From Spartobacteria bacterium (GTDB lineage Bacteria; Verrucomicrobiota; Verrucomicrobiia; Chthoniobacterales; Chthoniobacteraceae), in NCBI GenBank assembly GCA_021324395.1, contig JAJPJG010000030.1, positions 40,641-104,640 on the forward strand: 64,000 bases of DNA, in the 5' to 3' direction. The position numbers and the translations under genes are program-made. Positions within the stretch are counted from its first letter, which is position 1. Each line of letters starts with the position of its first letter. The notes under the pieces were generated by a model. The model saw only the letters and a list, made by a program, of their open reading frames with translations. It did not search any database and was not told the origin of the DNA. Below, one piece after another: positions 45,003 to 54,201 of this stretch.

Positions 45003-45236
45003 TTAAAAGCTATTTTCGTCGCGCCCCTTGCGCACCTGGTTCAGCACATCGTGGGTGCGGTCGAGCGGGCGCTTGATGAAGTTGTTCGGTGAAGTGGTGG
45101 ACGCGGGATGCGCCGGAGGCTGCGTGCCGGCGATTTCTGGTTGCGTAATGGTTTGAACGACGGCGCCGGTGTGGCTGTTGTGAAAGCCGAACCAGTAAAC
45201 TCCGCCGAGGATGAGAAAAATGAGAAAGTAGCGCAT
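45003..45236 (-). CDS. Small membrane-anchored protein, unknown
   Basis: About 77 residues. One N-terminal helix (MRYFLIFLILGGVYWFGF) is followed by a Thr/Pro/Gln-rich tail. It ends convergently to the stress module, and its start diverges 68 bases from the glycosyltransferase gene. No family is recognised. ATG 45236 is used; 45257 would add seven residues. Confidence 0.5.
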   Translation of the reverse strand: MRYFLIFLILGGVYWFGFHNSHTGAVVQTITQPEIAGTQPPAHPASTTSPNNFIKRPLDRTHDVLNQVRKGRDENSF

Positions 45237-45304
45237 GGGTTTTACAAATAGCAGCATCCGCGCCTTGCCGTGACCGTTTTGCGGATGCTAAAGAGCAGTC
45301 GGCG

Positions 45305-46480
45305 ATGAAAATCCTGCTGCTGCATTTTACGAGTGGACGCGTCGGCGGCGTGGAATCGGTGCTCGATGCGCACGCGACGCTTTTTGCAAGGCACGGGCAC
45401 GAGGTGACGATCGCGAGCGGCGCGAACGTGCCGTTGCTCGCGCCGGGTGAGCCGCTGGTGGAATCGGCGCAATGCGAACTCGACGCGGGTGCGCCGGGAA
45501 AATGTTTCGCGGAATTGCGCGCGGCGATTTTGGAGATGTTCGCGAAATGCTGCGCGGAGGAGGACGTGGTGATGCTGCACAATGTGCTGACGATGCCTTT
45601 TCATCTCGCGTGGACTTCCGCGCTATGGCAGCTCGCGTCGGAGCTGACGCAGACGCGTTTTGTCGCGTGGGTTCACGATCTCGCGGCTTGCAATGTCGAT
45701 TACGCGCTGCCGCATCTCGACCGCGAGCCGTGGAGTTTTTTGAACACGGCGCATCCGCGCGTGGAATACGTCGTGGTCTCGGATTTGCGGAAACGCGAGC
45801 TGGTCGCGCTCACAGGAATCGACGCGGCGTGCGTGAGGGTGATTCCGAATGGAATCCAGCCGCTCGATTTTCTCGGGCTCACGCCGGCGATCGCGGAGTT
45901 CGCGGAGAAGCATCGTATTTTGGAACGCGATCTCGTGCTGCTGCATCCGACGCGATTGGTAAAACGCAAAAACGTCGAGCTCGGTTTGCGCGTTGTTGCC
46001 GAACTGAAAAAACGGGACATGCGCGTTTGTTATCTCGTCACGGGCCCGCCCGATGTTCACAACTCCGCTTCCAGCGAATACGTGCGCAGCCTCATCGCGC
46101 AGCGCGATGCGCTCGGGCTGGCCGGCGACGCGCTTTTCTTGCACGAGCTTTTTGCGGTGACAAACGGCGACCTCGTCAGCTTATATGCGGTTTCGGATGC
46201 GTTGTTCTATCCCAGCAAACAGGAAGGTTTCGGCCTGCCACCGCTCGAAGCGGCGCTGCATCGCATGCCGATCTTTTGTTCCGATATCGACCCGATGAAC
46301 GCGCTCGCTTTCCATCACGTCACACGTTTTGCGCCAGGCATCGAGCCGGCGAAGCTGGCGGATATTTTAATGGACGTAACCGCGCGGGATGAAGCGATTC
46401 GAGGAAGGAAGCGTGTCGTGCGCGATTTTTCGTGGGACGCGATTTACGCGCGCCATTTGCAATCACTTTTAGAAAAATAA
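45305..46480 (+). CDS. Glycosyltransferase family 4-like
   Basis: A 391-residue GT-B enzyme. N-terminal motif is FTSGRVGGVESVL, the acceptor-side domain continues to about residue 190, then RVIPNGIQPLDFL and HPTRLVKRKNVELGL mark the donor domain, followed by YPSKQEGFGLPPLEAAL, the EX7E motif of GT4. The donor is probably a nucleotide sugar. It is directly followed by glgB (7 bases after the stop), so a role in glycogen or a related glucan is possible but not shown. Confidence 0.85.
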   Translation: MKILLLHFTSGRVGGVESVLDAHATLFARHGHEVTIASGANVPLLAPGEPLVESAQCELDAGAPGKCFAELRAAILEMFAKCCAEEDVVMLHNVLTMPFHLAWTSALWQLASELTQTRFVAWVHDLAACNVDYALPHLDREPWSFLNTAHPRVEYVVVSDLRKRELVALTGIDAACVRVIPNGIQPLDFLGLTPAIAEFAEKHRILERDLVLLHPTRLVKRKNVELGLRVVAELKKRDMRVCYLVTGPPDVHNSASSEYVRSLIAQRDALGLAGDALFLHELFAVTNGDLVSLYAVSDALFYPSKQEGFGLPPLEAALHRMPIFCSDIDPMNALAFHHVTRFAPGIEPAKLADILMDVTARDEAIRGRKRVVRDFSWDAIYARHLQSLLEK

Positions 46481-46486
46481 AAAGCC

Positions 46487-48733
46487 ATGGAAGTTCTCGA
46501 TACCCCCCAAACAATTGATCGCGGTCACATCGACGCGCTGCTCGGCGCGCATCACGGCGATCCGTTTTCCGTTCTCGGCATGCACCAGGCCGGCGACCGG
46601 CTCGCGGTGCGCGTGTTTCGTCCTGACGCGCGCGACGTGTCGGTGCGGCGAGTAAAGGACGGACAGGAATTCGCCGCGAAACGCCTGCACGAGCATGGAT
46701 TTTTCGAGGCGATTTTTCCGGAAAATACGGAGCGGTTTGACTACGAACTGCAATTCACCGCGCACACCGGCCACAAATGGACGGATCGCGATCCGTATTC
46801 GTTTGGCCAGATCCTCGGGCCGGTGGATATGCACCTTTTCGCAGAGGGAAATCACTACGACATCTATGACAAACTTGGCGCTCATTTGATCGAACTCAAC
46901 GGCGTCAAAGGCTGCACGTTTGCCGTCTGGGCGCCGAATGCGCAGCGTGTGAGTGTCATCGGTGATTTCAATGGATGGGATGGCCGCATTCATCCGATGC
47001 GCAAGCTGCTCGGCAGCGGCATTTGGGAAATTTTCCTGCCGGGTGTCGGCGAAGGCGCGCACTATAAATTCGAGATGAAAGGCGCGCACGGGCAGCATCT
47101 CGTGAAGAGCGATCCATTCGCGTTTTACTCGCAGCACGGCCGGCAGACGGCTTCGATGGTTTTTAACATCAAGCGATACAAGTGGAGCGACGAGGAGTGG
47201 ATGCAAAAACGGCGCGAAATGGAATGGCACCACCGTCCCGTCAGCATCTACGAAGTGCATCTCGGTTCGTGGGCGCGGCATTACGAGGAGGGCAACCGCT
47301 ACTTGAGCTACCTCGAGTTTGCAGACGCGTTGCTAAACTACGTTGTGGATATGGGCTACACGCACATCGAGCTGATGCCGGTCGCGGAGCATCCGTTTGA
47401 CGGTTCGTGGGGCTATCAAGTCACCGGCTACTACGCGCCGACTTCGCGCTTTGGCAATCCGGATGAGTTCCGGCAATTCGTCGATCGCGCGCACCAGCGC
47501 GGCATCGGCATCATCGTGGATTGGGTGCCCGGTCATTTTCCGAAAGACGCGCACGGCCTAGCGGAATTCGATGGCACCGATTTGTTCGAGCACGAGGACC
47601 CGCGCAAGGGCGAGCACATGGATTGGGGCACGCTGATTTTTAACTACGGTCGAAACGAAGTGCGCAATTTTCTCATCGCGAACGCTCTCTTCTGGCTCGA
47701 CGAGTATCACATCGATGGACTGCGCGTGGATGCCGTGGCGTCGATGCTTTATCTCGATTATTCGCGCAAGGCGGGCGAGTGGATTCCGAACGTCTATGGC
47801 GGACGCGAAAATCTCGAGGCAATCTACTTTTTAAAGCGGTTTAACGAAGTGTGCTATGAGCGGTTTCCCGGCATCATGACGATCGCCGAGGAATCGACCG
47901 CGTGGCCCGGCGTTTCGCGCCCGACGTATCTCGGCGGCCTTGGCTTCGGCTTCAAGTGGAATATGGGCTGGATGCATGACTTCCTCGAATACATGAGCAA
48001 GGATCCGGCGTATCGGAAATACCATCAGGGCGACGTGACCTTCTCGCTCATCTACGCGTTTCACGAGCATTTCATGCTCGTCCTTTCGCACGACGAAGTT
48101 GTGCACGGTAAAGGCTCGCTGCTTTGCAAAATGCCCGGCGATTGGTGGCAGAAGTTTGCGAATCTGCGGATGTTTTACGCGTGGATGTATGCGCATCCAG
48201 GCAAGAAACTGCTCTTCATGGGCGGCGAGTTCGGCCAATCGGCGGAGTGGAGCCACGAGCGCTCGCTCGATTGGTGGCTGCTTGATTATCCCGAGCACGA
48301 CGGTCTGCGCCGGCTTACCATGCATCTAAACTGGCTTTATAAAAATGAACCGGCGCTGTGGGAACTCGACGATACTTACGAAGGATTCGAGTGGATCGAT
48401 TTCCACGATTCCGACAACAGCGTCGTCGCATTCATGCGCAAGGCGCGCAGCGGACCGCCGCTGGTTTTCATCGTCAATGCCACACCCGTCGTGCGCGAAG
48501 GCTATCGCGTCGGCGTGCCGGGCGAGGGTTTCTATCAGGAAGTCCTCAACACCGACGCGGAAACCTATGGCGGCAGCAACGCCGGCAACTACGGCGGCAT
48601 GCACGCGGAGCCGATTTCGTGGCAGGGCCAGTCGCACTCGATCATGTTGCGCCTGCCGCCGCTGGCGACGATCGGTTTTAAAAAGATCGCGTATCAGCAA
48701 AACACGACGGAAGAAACGAGCACACAACTTTAG
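46487..48733 (+). CDS. glgB: 1,4-alpha-glucan branching enzyme
   Basis: A 748-residue GH13 branching enzyme that makes alpha-1,6 branches in glycogen. Two N-terminal beta-sandwich CBM48-type domains (to about residue 240) precede the barrel. The nucleophile Asp is residue 415 ([14 protein letters not shown]) and the acid/base Glu is residue 468 (TIAEEST), with the third site in [15 protein letters not shown]. Length is normal and ends with the usual C-terminal domain. It forms a short operon with the preceding GT4 gene. Confidence 0.95.
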   Translation: MEVLDTPQTIDRGHIDALLGAHHGDPFSVLGMHQAGDRLAVRVFRPDARDVSVRRVKDGQEFAAKRLHEHGFFEAIFPENTERFDYELQFTAHTGHKWTDRDPYSFGQILGPVDMHLFAEGNHYDIYDKLGAHLIELNGVKGCTFAVWAPNAQRVSVIGDFNGWDGRIHPMRKLLGSGIWEIFLPGVGEGAHYKFEMKGAHGQHLVKSDPFAFYSQHGRQTASMVFNIKRYKWSDEEWMQKRREMEWHHRPVSIYEVHLGSWARHYEEGNRYLSYLEFADALLNYVVDMGYTHIELMPVAEHPFDGSWGYQVTGYYAPTSRFGNPDEFRQFVDRAHQRGIGIIVDWVPGHFPKDAHGLAEFDGTDLFEHEDPRKGEHMDWGTLIFNYGRNEVRNFLIANALFWLDEYHIDGLRVDAVASMLYLDYSRKAGEWIPNVYGGRENLEAIYFLKRFNEVCYERFPGIMTIAEESTAWPGVSRPTYLGGLGFGFKWNMGWMHDFLEYMSKDPAYRKYHQGDVTFSLIYAFHEHFMLVLSHDEVVHGKGSLLCKMPGDWWQKFANLRMFYAWMYAHPGKKLLFMGGEFGQSAEWSHERSLDWWLLDYPEHDGLRRLTMHLNWLYKNEPALWELDDTYEGFEWIDFHDSDNSVVAFMRKARSGPPLVFIVNATPVVREGYRVGVPGEGFYQEVLNTDAETYGGSNAGNYGGMHAEPISWQGQSHSIMLRLPPLATIGFKKIAYQQNTTEETSTQL

Positions 48734-48796
48734 AAAAGCGTTTGCCTTCGCAAACGAGGTATGGCTTATTCACATCGTCACTCACATCTCTCCACA

Positions 48797-49504
48797 ATGA
48801 AAACCCTCAGAACATACAGAGCGTTTACGCTCATCGAACTCCTCGTCGTCATCTCCATCATCTCGATCCTCGCGGGCATCGCGCTGCCGGTGTTCAGCTC
48901 CGTGCAAGTAAAGGGCGCACAAACCAAGGCGCTCTCCAACGCAAAGCAAATCGGTCTCGCGTGCAAGCTCTACGCGACGGACAACAACGGTCTGTTCCCG
49001 AGCAAGACATTGTCAAGTGGCAAACCTACGACCACGGATGTTGCGGATTCGAATTCCGCATTCGCGCAATTGTTCCCCGACTATCTCCAGTCGGAACAAA
49101 TCTTCTACCAGGCGAAATCGGCCTTCACTCCTGCTCCGCCGGATGACAAGATTGACAATCCGTCGGTCGATTCGCCGGTCGACACTTTGAAAGCGGGCGA
49201 AAATCACTGGGCATATGTTGTCAATCTCAGCGATACTTCAAATGCCGCGCTCCCGCTTATCGCCGACGGCTTCTCTGATCCAAGCGGCCACACCTACACC
49301 ACCGACGAAACCGCCAGGGGCGGCGTCTGGAAAGGAAAAAACGCAATTGTGATTCGTGCCGACATCAGTGGCAGCGTGATGAAAGCAAAAGTCAACGGCA
49401 CCACATCGACCGTTAGCGGCAATCCGAACGGCGGCGATTTGTTTGACAATAGCGGCATCACTAATTGGCTCGGTTCCGCGAACAAAGTCGTCAATCCCAA
49501 GTAA
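48797..49504 (+). CDS. Prepilin-type N-terminal methylation-domain protein
   Basis: About 235 residues. A pseudopilin or type IV pilin-like signal (RAFTLIELLVVISIISILAGIALPVF) is processed by a prepilin peptidase before the Phe; ATG 48797 is chosen so that the leader is short. The C-terminal half is beta-rich and of unknown role. Verrucomicrobia carry many such secreted or pseudopilin proteins, mostly of unknown function. A strong terminator follows, so it ends its transcription unit. Confidence 0.85.
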   Translation: MKTLRTYRAFTLIELLVVISIISILAGIALPVFSSVQVKGAQTKALSNAKQIGLACKLYATDNNGLFPSKTLSSGKPTTTDVADSNSAFAQLFPDYLQSEQIFYQAKSAFTPAPPDDKIDNPSVDSPVDTLKAGENHWAYVVNLSDTSNAALPLIADGFSDPSGHTYTTDETARGGVWKGKNAIVIRADISGSVMKAKVNGTTSTVSGNPNGGDLFDNSGITNWLGSANKVVNPK

Positions 49505-49520
49505 CACAGTTCTTTCCCCT

Positions 49521-49566
49521 GAAAACGCAGATTCCGGTTCGCTGGAATCTGCGTTTTCTTTTTGTT
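49521..49566. terminator. Bidirectional rho-independent terminator
   Basis: A perfect 15-bp stem (49521-49535 with 49544-49558) encloses an 8-base loop, flanked by A residues on one side and TTTTTGTT on the other. It lies between the convergent pseudopilin and xseA genes, so it can stop both. Confidence 0.9.
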
Positions 49567-49569
49567 AAA

Positions 49570-50934
49570 TCACTTTGCCGTGGATGAAACGGAGCCGTCG
49601 CGCAACTTCGTAATCAATTTCATGCGCGGCTTCACTTGCGCAATGGAGCGCACAATGTGGCCGCTCGCATCAGTCGTGATGCTGTAGCCGCGATTAAGTG
49701 TTCCTTCCGGGGAAAGCACGCGGAGCACGCTTGCCGCGCGCTCAATGCGGTGGCGATGTTGCTGGATCCGGCGCAGTGCACATTGCGCCAGTCGATTTGT
49801 TGATTCGGCAAGCTGCTGCCGCTTTATCCGCACAAGCTGATCCGGACGATGCTGTCGCAGCGTTGCCAATGTGGCGTTCACATGCTGGCGATGCGTGCCG
49901 AGGGCATCGCGCACGAACCGGTGCAGAAATTCCTCCGCAGAATCGATGCGTTGCGATGATTCGGCGAGCAACTTGCGCGGCTCGCGAAAGAGCGGTGAGC
50001 GTGCAAGCGCGGCGAGATCGGATTTCCATTTCGCGAGACAGTTCGTGAGTTCACGCTGAATGCGCATCGAAAACTGCGCGAAGCGCCGCTGCAAATCCGC
50101 GGCTTCCGGCACGATCAACTCCGCAGCCGCGCTCGGCGTCGGCGCGCGCAGGTCGGCGACGAAATCGGAGATCGTAAAATCGATCTCGTGGCCTACCGCA
50201 GAGACAACCGGAATACGCGATGCAAAAATCGCCCGCGCCAAAATCTCCTCGTTGAATTCCCACAAATCTTCCGCGCTTCCTCCGCCGCGACAAACGACGA
50301 TCACATCCATCGGCGGCAGTTGCGCGCTCTCGTTAAATTCACGCACGGCGACCGCCATCTCAGCCGCCGCGCCCGCGCCTTGCACGCGCACGGGATTGAT
50401 CACGATCCGCACCCACGGCGCGCGGCGTGCAAGAATGTTTAACATATCGCGAATCGCCGCTCCCGCTGGCGACGTCACGATGCCGATCGTGCGCGGAAAT
50501 TTCGGCAGCGCTTTTTTCCGCTCGGACGCGAAAAGCCCCTCCGCATCGAGTTTCCGCTTGAGCGCCTCGAATTTCGCCTGCAACAGCCCGACGCCCGCGG
50601 CCTGCACGAGATTCACGACGAGCTGATATTGCCCGCGCGCTTCGTAAACCGTGAGATCGCCCCGCGCCTGCACGAGCATCCCGTCCGAGAGCGCGGGTTG
50701 CCGCAGGGAGTTTTTGTAAAAGAGCACGCAGGACAACAGAGCCCGCTCATCCTTTAGTCCAAAATACTGGTGCCCCGACGACTGCTTGCGATGGTTGCAG
50801 ATTTCGCCCTGCACCCACACCTCGCCGATCGCATTCTCGAGGCAAACACGCACGCTGCGCGTGAGCTCGCTGACGCTGAAAATACGCGGACCTTTTTGCG
50901 GCGGCGGCTCGGCTGAAAACAAATCGGGCTGCAT
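49570..50934 (-). CDS. xseA: Exodeoxyribonuclease VII large subunit
   Basis: A 454-residue catalytic subunit of exonuclease VII, which degrades single-stranded DNA into oligonucleotides. The N-terminal OB-fold region (SVSELTRSVRVCLENAIGEVWVQGEI and YFGLKDERALLSCVLF) is followed by the nuclease core (RTIGIVTSPAGAAIRDML, DVIVVCRGGGSAEDLW, VSAVGHEIDFTISDFVADLRAPTPSAAAEL) and a long coiled-coil. The small subunit gene xseB is not seen here. It runs toward the terminator at 49521. Confidence 0.95.
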   Translation of the reverse strand: MQPDLFSAEPPPQKGPRIFSVSELTRSVRVCLENAIGEVWVQGEICNHRKQSSGHQYFGLKDERALLSCVLFYKNSLRQPALSDGMLVQARGDLTVYEARGQYQLVVNLVQAAGVGLLQAKFEALKRKLDAEGLFASERKKALPKFPRTIGIVTSPAGAAIRDMLNILARRAPWVRIVINPVRVQGAGAAAEMAVAVREFNESAQLPPMDVIVVCRGGGSAEDLWEFNEEILARAIFASRIPVVSAVGHEIDFTISDFVADLRAPTPSAAAELIVPEAADLQRRFAQFSMRIQRELTNCLAKWKSDLAALARSPLFREPRKLLAESSQRIDSAEEFLHRFVRDALGTHRQHVNATLATLRQHRPDQLVRIKRQQLAESTNRLAQCALRRIQQHRHRIERAASVLRVLSPEGTLNRGYSITTDASGHIVRSIAQVKPRMKLITKLRDGSVSSTAK

Positions 50935-50937
50935 GCG

Positions 50938-52248
50938 CTAACTCTCCGCGCGATACGCTTCGGCCAAAAGCGAAATCGGGTGCGCGATGCGTAAATCGCG
51001 TCGCGTCTCGCGCAAGCCGGCTTGCAATTGAATCGTGCAGCCGGGATTCGCCGACGCGATGATTTGCGCGCCGGTTTTGTCGATCTGCGCGAGCTTGCGG
51101 AGCAACAGTTCGCGCGACATTTCCGGTTGCGTGATGTTGTAAATGCCCGCGCTGCCGCAGCACCACGTCGATTCCGGCAGCTCGATCAGCTCCAGTCCGC
51201 GAATCGCCCGCAACACTTCGCGCGGCTGACGTGTGATTTTCTGTCCGTGGCACAAGTGACAAGCTTCGTGATACGTCACGCGCTGCGAATTTTTGGGCTT
51301 CGCTATCCGCACTCCGCAAGCGATCAGCCATTCGTGGATGTCCTTGAGCTTCGCCGTCCACATCGCAGCTCGCTGTGCATAACGCGAATCGCCCCCGAGC
51401 AAATGCGCGTAATTTTTCAAATGCGATCCGCAGCCGGCGGCGTTGCTGATGATCGCATCGAGCGATTCGAGCGAACCGGCGGCGCATTCCATCGCGTCGA
51501 TATTCCGCCGCGCCATCTCACGCGAAAGTTCCAGGTCGCCATTGTGCGCGTGCAGCGAACCGCAGCATGGCTGCGCACGCGACGTCACCACTTCGCATCC
51601 ATTCGCGAGTAGCACGTCGACGGTATCGCGGTTCACATCCGATAACGTCAGGTCCTGCACGCAGCCCGTCAGCATTCCGACGCGGAATTTCTTCTGCGGC
51701 GGCGCCTCGATTTTCGCAATCAACGCATCGGAAAAGTGCCGCTTGATTCGCGGCGTCAGCGGCTCCAGCTCGCGCAGACTTTTCGGCAAAAGCTTCACGA
51801 GGCGCAGCGCACGCACGAGATTCTCAAGTCCACTGACCTGATAGAGATAAAGCAGCCGCCCGACTGCGCGCAGCAATCGCGGCCGCGTAAAAATCCAGCG
51901 CAACGTCAGCACCCGCACCGCATTGCGCTTCGGGTTACGCAGCACGCCTGCATGCTCGATGTCCGCGCGCGCACTTTCAAACATCTCCGAGTAATTCACC
52001 CCCGCCGGGCACGCCGTCTCGCACGCGAGACAGCCGAGGCAAAAATAGAGCTCCTCGCCGAACTCGCGCGTCACATCGAGCCGCCCGTCCGCAATGCTCC
52101 GCATCAGCGCGATGCGCCCGCGCGGGCTGTTCCGCTCCAGCTTCGTCGCGTCGTAGGTCGGGCACGTCGGCAGACACATCCCGCAGTGGATGCACTGCTG
52201 GAGCACCGAGTAATCGAGATTTTTTAAATAAACCGAGCGATTCGCCAC
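50938..52248 (-). CDS. glcF: Glycolate oxidase iron-sulfur subunit or LutA-like protein
   Basis: A 436-residue protein with two 4Fe-4S cluster motifs near the start (CIHCGMCLPTCPTYD and CLGCLACETACPAGV) and two CCG domains later (QPCCGSLHAHNG, STWCCGSAGIYN). These domains bind a non-cubane cluster in GlcF and heterodisulfide-reductase-type proteins. It probably passes electrons from a glycolate or lactate dehydrogenase (glcD/glcE not in the window). It ends four bases before the xseA start, on the same strand. Confidence 0.85.
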   Translation of the reverse strand: MANRSVYLKNLDYSVLQQCIHCGMCLPTCPTYDATKLERNSPRGRIALMRSIADGRLDVTREFGEELYFCLGCLACETACPAGVNYSEMFESARADIEHAGVLRNPKRNAVRVLTLRWIFTRPRLLRAVGRLLYLYQVSGLENLVRALRLVKLLPKSLRELEPLTPRIKRHFSDALIAKIEAPPQKKFRVGMLTGCVQDLTLSDVNRDTVDVLLANGCEVVTSRAQPCCGSLHAHNGDLELSREMARRNIDAMECAAGSLESLDAIISNAAGCGSHLKNYAHLLGGDSRYAQRAAMWTAKLKDIHEWLIACGVRIAKPKNSQRVTYHEACHLCHGQKITRQPREVLRAIRGLELIELPESTWCCGSAGIYNITQPEMSRELLLRKLAQIDKTGAQIIASANPGCTIQLQAGLRETRRDLRIAHPISLLAEAYRAES

Positions 52249-52291
52249 GATTGCATCAACATCCGCGAGCCGCGCGCGAATGGCAATCCGC

Positions 52292-52594
52292 TCAATACCA
52301 ATAATGATGACGCCAGCTGTGGTAGCCGCCGTGCTCGAACTCGCGACGCGCGTCCGCGCGCTCTGCCGCCGTCAGCTCCGACGGCGCCTTGCCGAGGTCG
52401 TGCGCGTAATCGCGGAGGAAATCCTGGAAATCGCGCTCGTCCAGTTCGCGGTCGCGATGCGCCATCTCCCGGTCGCGCTCCGCATCTTCGCGCGCCCAGC
52501 GTTCTTCACGCGCCTTCCGCTGCTCGGGTGTGGAGCAGGCGGCGAGCTGAATGGCGAGAATGGCAAGGAGGGAAAGGGCGCAGGCTTTTTTCAT
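52292..52594 (-). CDS. Small lipoprotein with His/Arg/Asp-rich helix
   Basis: A 100-residue lipoprotein. Signal ends with the lipobox LAAC at Cys 25 (IQLAACSTPEQ). The mature part is a charged helix with repeated Glu/Arg/Asp (RWAREDAERDREMAHRDREL) and a His-rich C-terminus (YHSWRHHYWY). No family is recognised. ATG 52594 places the signal peptide at the N-terminus; the longer frame from 52912 has no signal and overlaps the next gene. Confidence 0.6.
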   Translation of the reverse strand: MKKACALSLLAILAIQLAACSTPEQRKAREERWAREDAERDREMAHRDRELDERDFQDFLRDYAHDLGKAPSELTAAERADARREFEHGGYHSWRHHYWY

Positions 52595-52727
52595 AAGAAC
52601 GCCACGATGCAAAACGGGCTGCGCGGCTTCAATCGGAAAATGCGGGTGGGAGTCCATTCCTTTTCCGTAAAATGGGCTTCCACGGCGGCAGAAGAGCATT
52701 TTGGAGTTGGCAAGCATTGACGACATT

Positions 52728-54116
52728 CTAAATGGGGAACAGCGTCCGTCCCTGCATTCCATCCGGCACCGGCTGCAGCATGAGCGCCAGCACCGTCGGC
52801 GCGATGTCGAGGATGTCGATGTCCATCGGTTCGGTGCGCACGGTTTGGCCGGGGACGATCCAGTTGAAAAAGCCGAATTGCGCGTGGTTCGCTTCATCGG
52901 GACCGGTGTCATTTTCCAGCGTGTGCAGGGTGTCGTGGCCGAGCGTGCCGACGGCGCGCCAGTGGAGGTCGCCGAAGATGACGATGAGATCGGGCGGGAT
53001 GCCTTCGACGCGGCGATAGATTTCTTGTGGTTTAAGGACGGAATTTTGCAGCGGTTGGCCGCAGTCGTCGGGAATTAGCGCGAGCTTCGCACCGAGTTCA
53101 TCCCGGACATTTTCGTAATCACTCTGCTCGACGATGCCTTCGGGTTCGCGGCCTTTGACGTTCAAGCAGACTCGCGCGTAGTAGCCGCCTTCGCCCCACG
53201 CCCGCGTGCGCGACCAGTCCACGTCGCATTTCGCGAGCGGAGTGCCGCGCGGCGGATTGCTTTTTAAAACGAGCCAGCCTTCGCGCACGAGCCAGTCGTT
53301 GATGCAAATGCCGCCATCGAGCCGCTTCGCGCCGTGGTCGGAGATGAGCAGCACGTTTGTTTCGTGCAAATCGACGTGCGCGAGCAGCCGCGCGATTTCC
53401 GCATCGAGCAGCATGTAGTAGTCGTGAATCGCAGAGGCGAGGGGATGGCCGGGCTCAAATTTGCGATGCGCAGCATCCATGTAATGCCAGAAACCGTGGT
53501 GAACGCGGTCGCTGCCCATCTCGACCATCATGAAAAAATCGGGCTGATATTTTTGCAGCAGACTGTGCGCGACGATAAACCGCCGGCGCGTCATTTCGTG
53601 AATGTCCGCCAGGATGCGCGCTTTATCGGTGCTGCGGAAATCGGCGACATCGAAAATGTAGTCCTCGCCACCGAGCCAGCCGGCGATTTCGTTTTTTAGC
53701 GACGGCGGATACGCCCAATTGCTTTGCATACCCGGCGTCAAAAAGCAGCTTACCATTTGGCCGTTGACCGGCCGCACGATCGGAAACGTGCCAGGGACTC
53801 CGAGGACGGCGCACGTTTTGCCATGAGCGGAGAGGATGTCCCAAAGGCGGTCGGCTTTCACCCAATCGCTCGTCGCGAAGGCGAGCCCTTTGTAGGAAAA
53901 ATCGGTGCGGTTGCGAAACCCGTAGATGCCGAGCGCGCCGGGATCGCGGCTGCTTGTCATGCACGACCACGCGGGCACCGTGATCGGCGGGATGCAGCTT
54001 TTCATCCGGCCCCACGCGCCCATGCTGCGCAGCTTCGCGAAAGTCGGGAGGTCTCCCGGCCAGCGATCGACGAGCGTCGGTTCGAGGCAGTCGAGGCCGA
54101 TGATGACTGTTTTCAC
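52728..54116 (-). CDS. Alkaline-phosphatase-fold phosphodiesterase
   Basis: A 462-residue type I phosphodiesterase/nucleotide pyrophosphatase-like protein. The metal-binding Asp is in IGLDCLEP, the nucleophile Thr/Ser region is PPITVPAWSCM, and the other metal ligands are in MGSDRVHHGFW, SDHGAK and the end region with His. It has no signal peptide and probably acts in the cytoplasm. Its substrate is unknown; relatives are often seen next to transport genes. Its start lies 86 bases from the divergent ABC permease start. Confidence 0.85.
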   Translation of the reverse strand: MKTVIIGLDCLEPTLVDRWPGDLPTFAKLRSMGAWGRMKSCIPPITVPAWSCMTSSRDPGALGIYGFRNRTDFSYKGLAFATSDWVKADRLWDILSAHGKTCAVLGVPGTFPIVRPVNGQMVSCFLTPGMQSNWAYPPSLKNEIAGWLGGEDYIFDVADFRSTDKARILADIHEMTRRRFIVAHSLLQKYQPDFFMMVEMGSDRVHHGFWHYMDAAHRKFEPGHPLASAIHDYYMLLDAEIARLLAHVDLHETNVLLISDHGAKRLDGGICINDWLVREGWLVLKSNPPRGTPLAKCDVDWSRTRAWGEGGYYARVCLNVKGREPEGIVEQSDYENVRDELGAKLALIPDDCGQPLQNSVLKPQEIYRRVEGIPPDLIVIFGDLHWRAVGTLGHDTLHTLENDTGPDEANHAQFGFFNWIVPGQTVRTEPMDIDILDIAPTVLALMLQPVPDGMQGRTLFPI

Positions 54117-54201
54117 TGATGCTGAGCTACACGTTGCGCCGGACGCGGTCGAGGCGGGAGAACGGCTCGCGTTTTTGCGTCGCGTTTGTTATCAGCGCGC
54201 C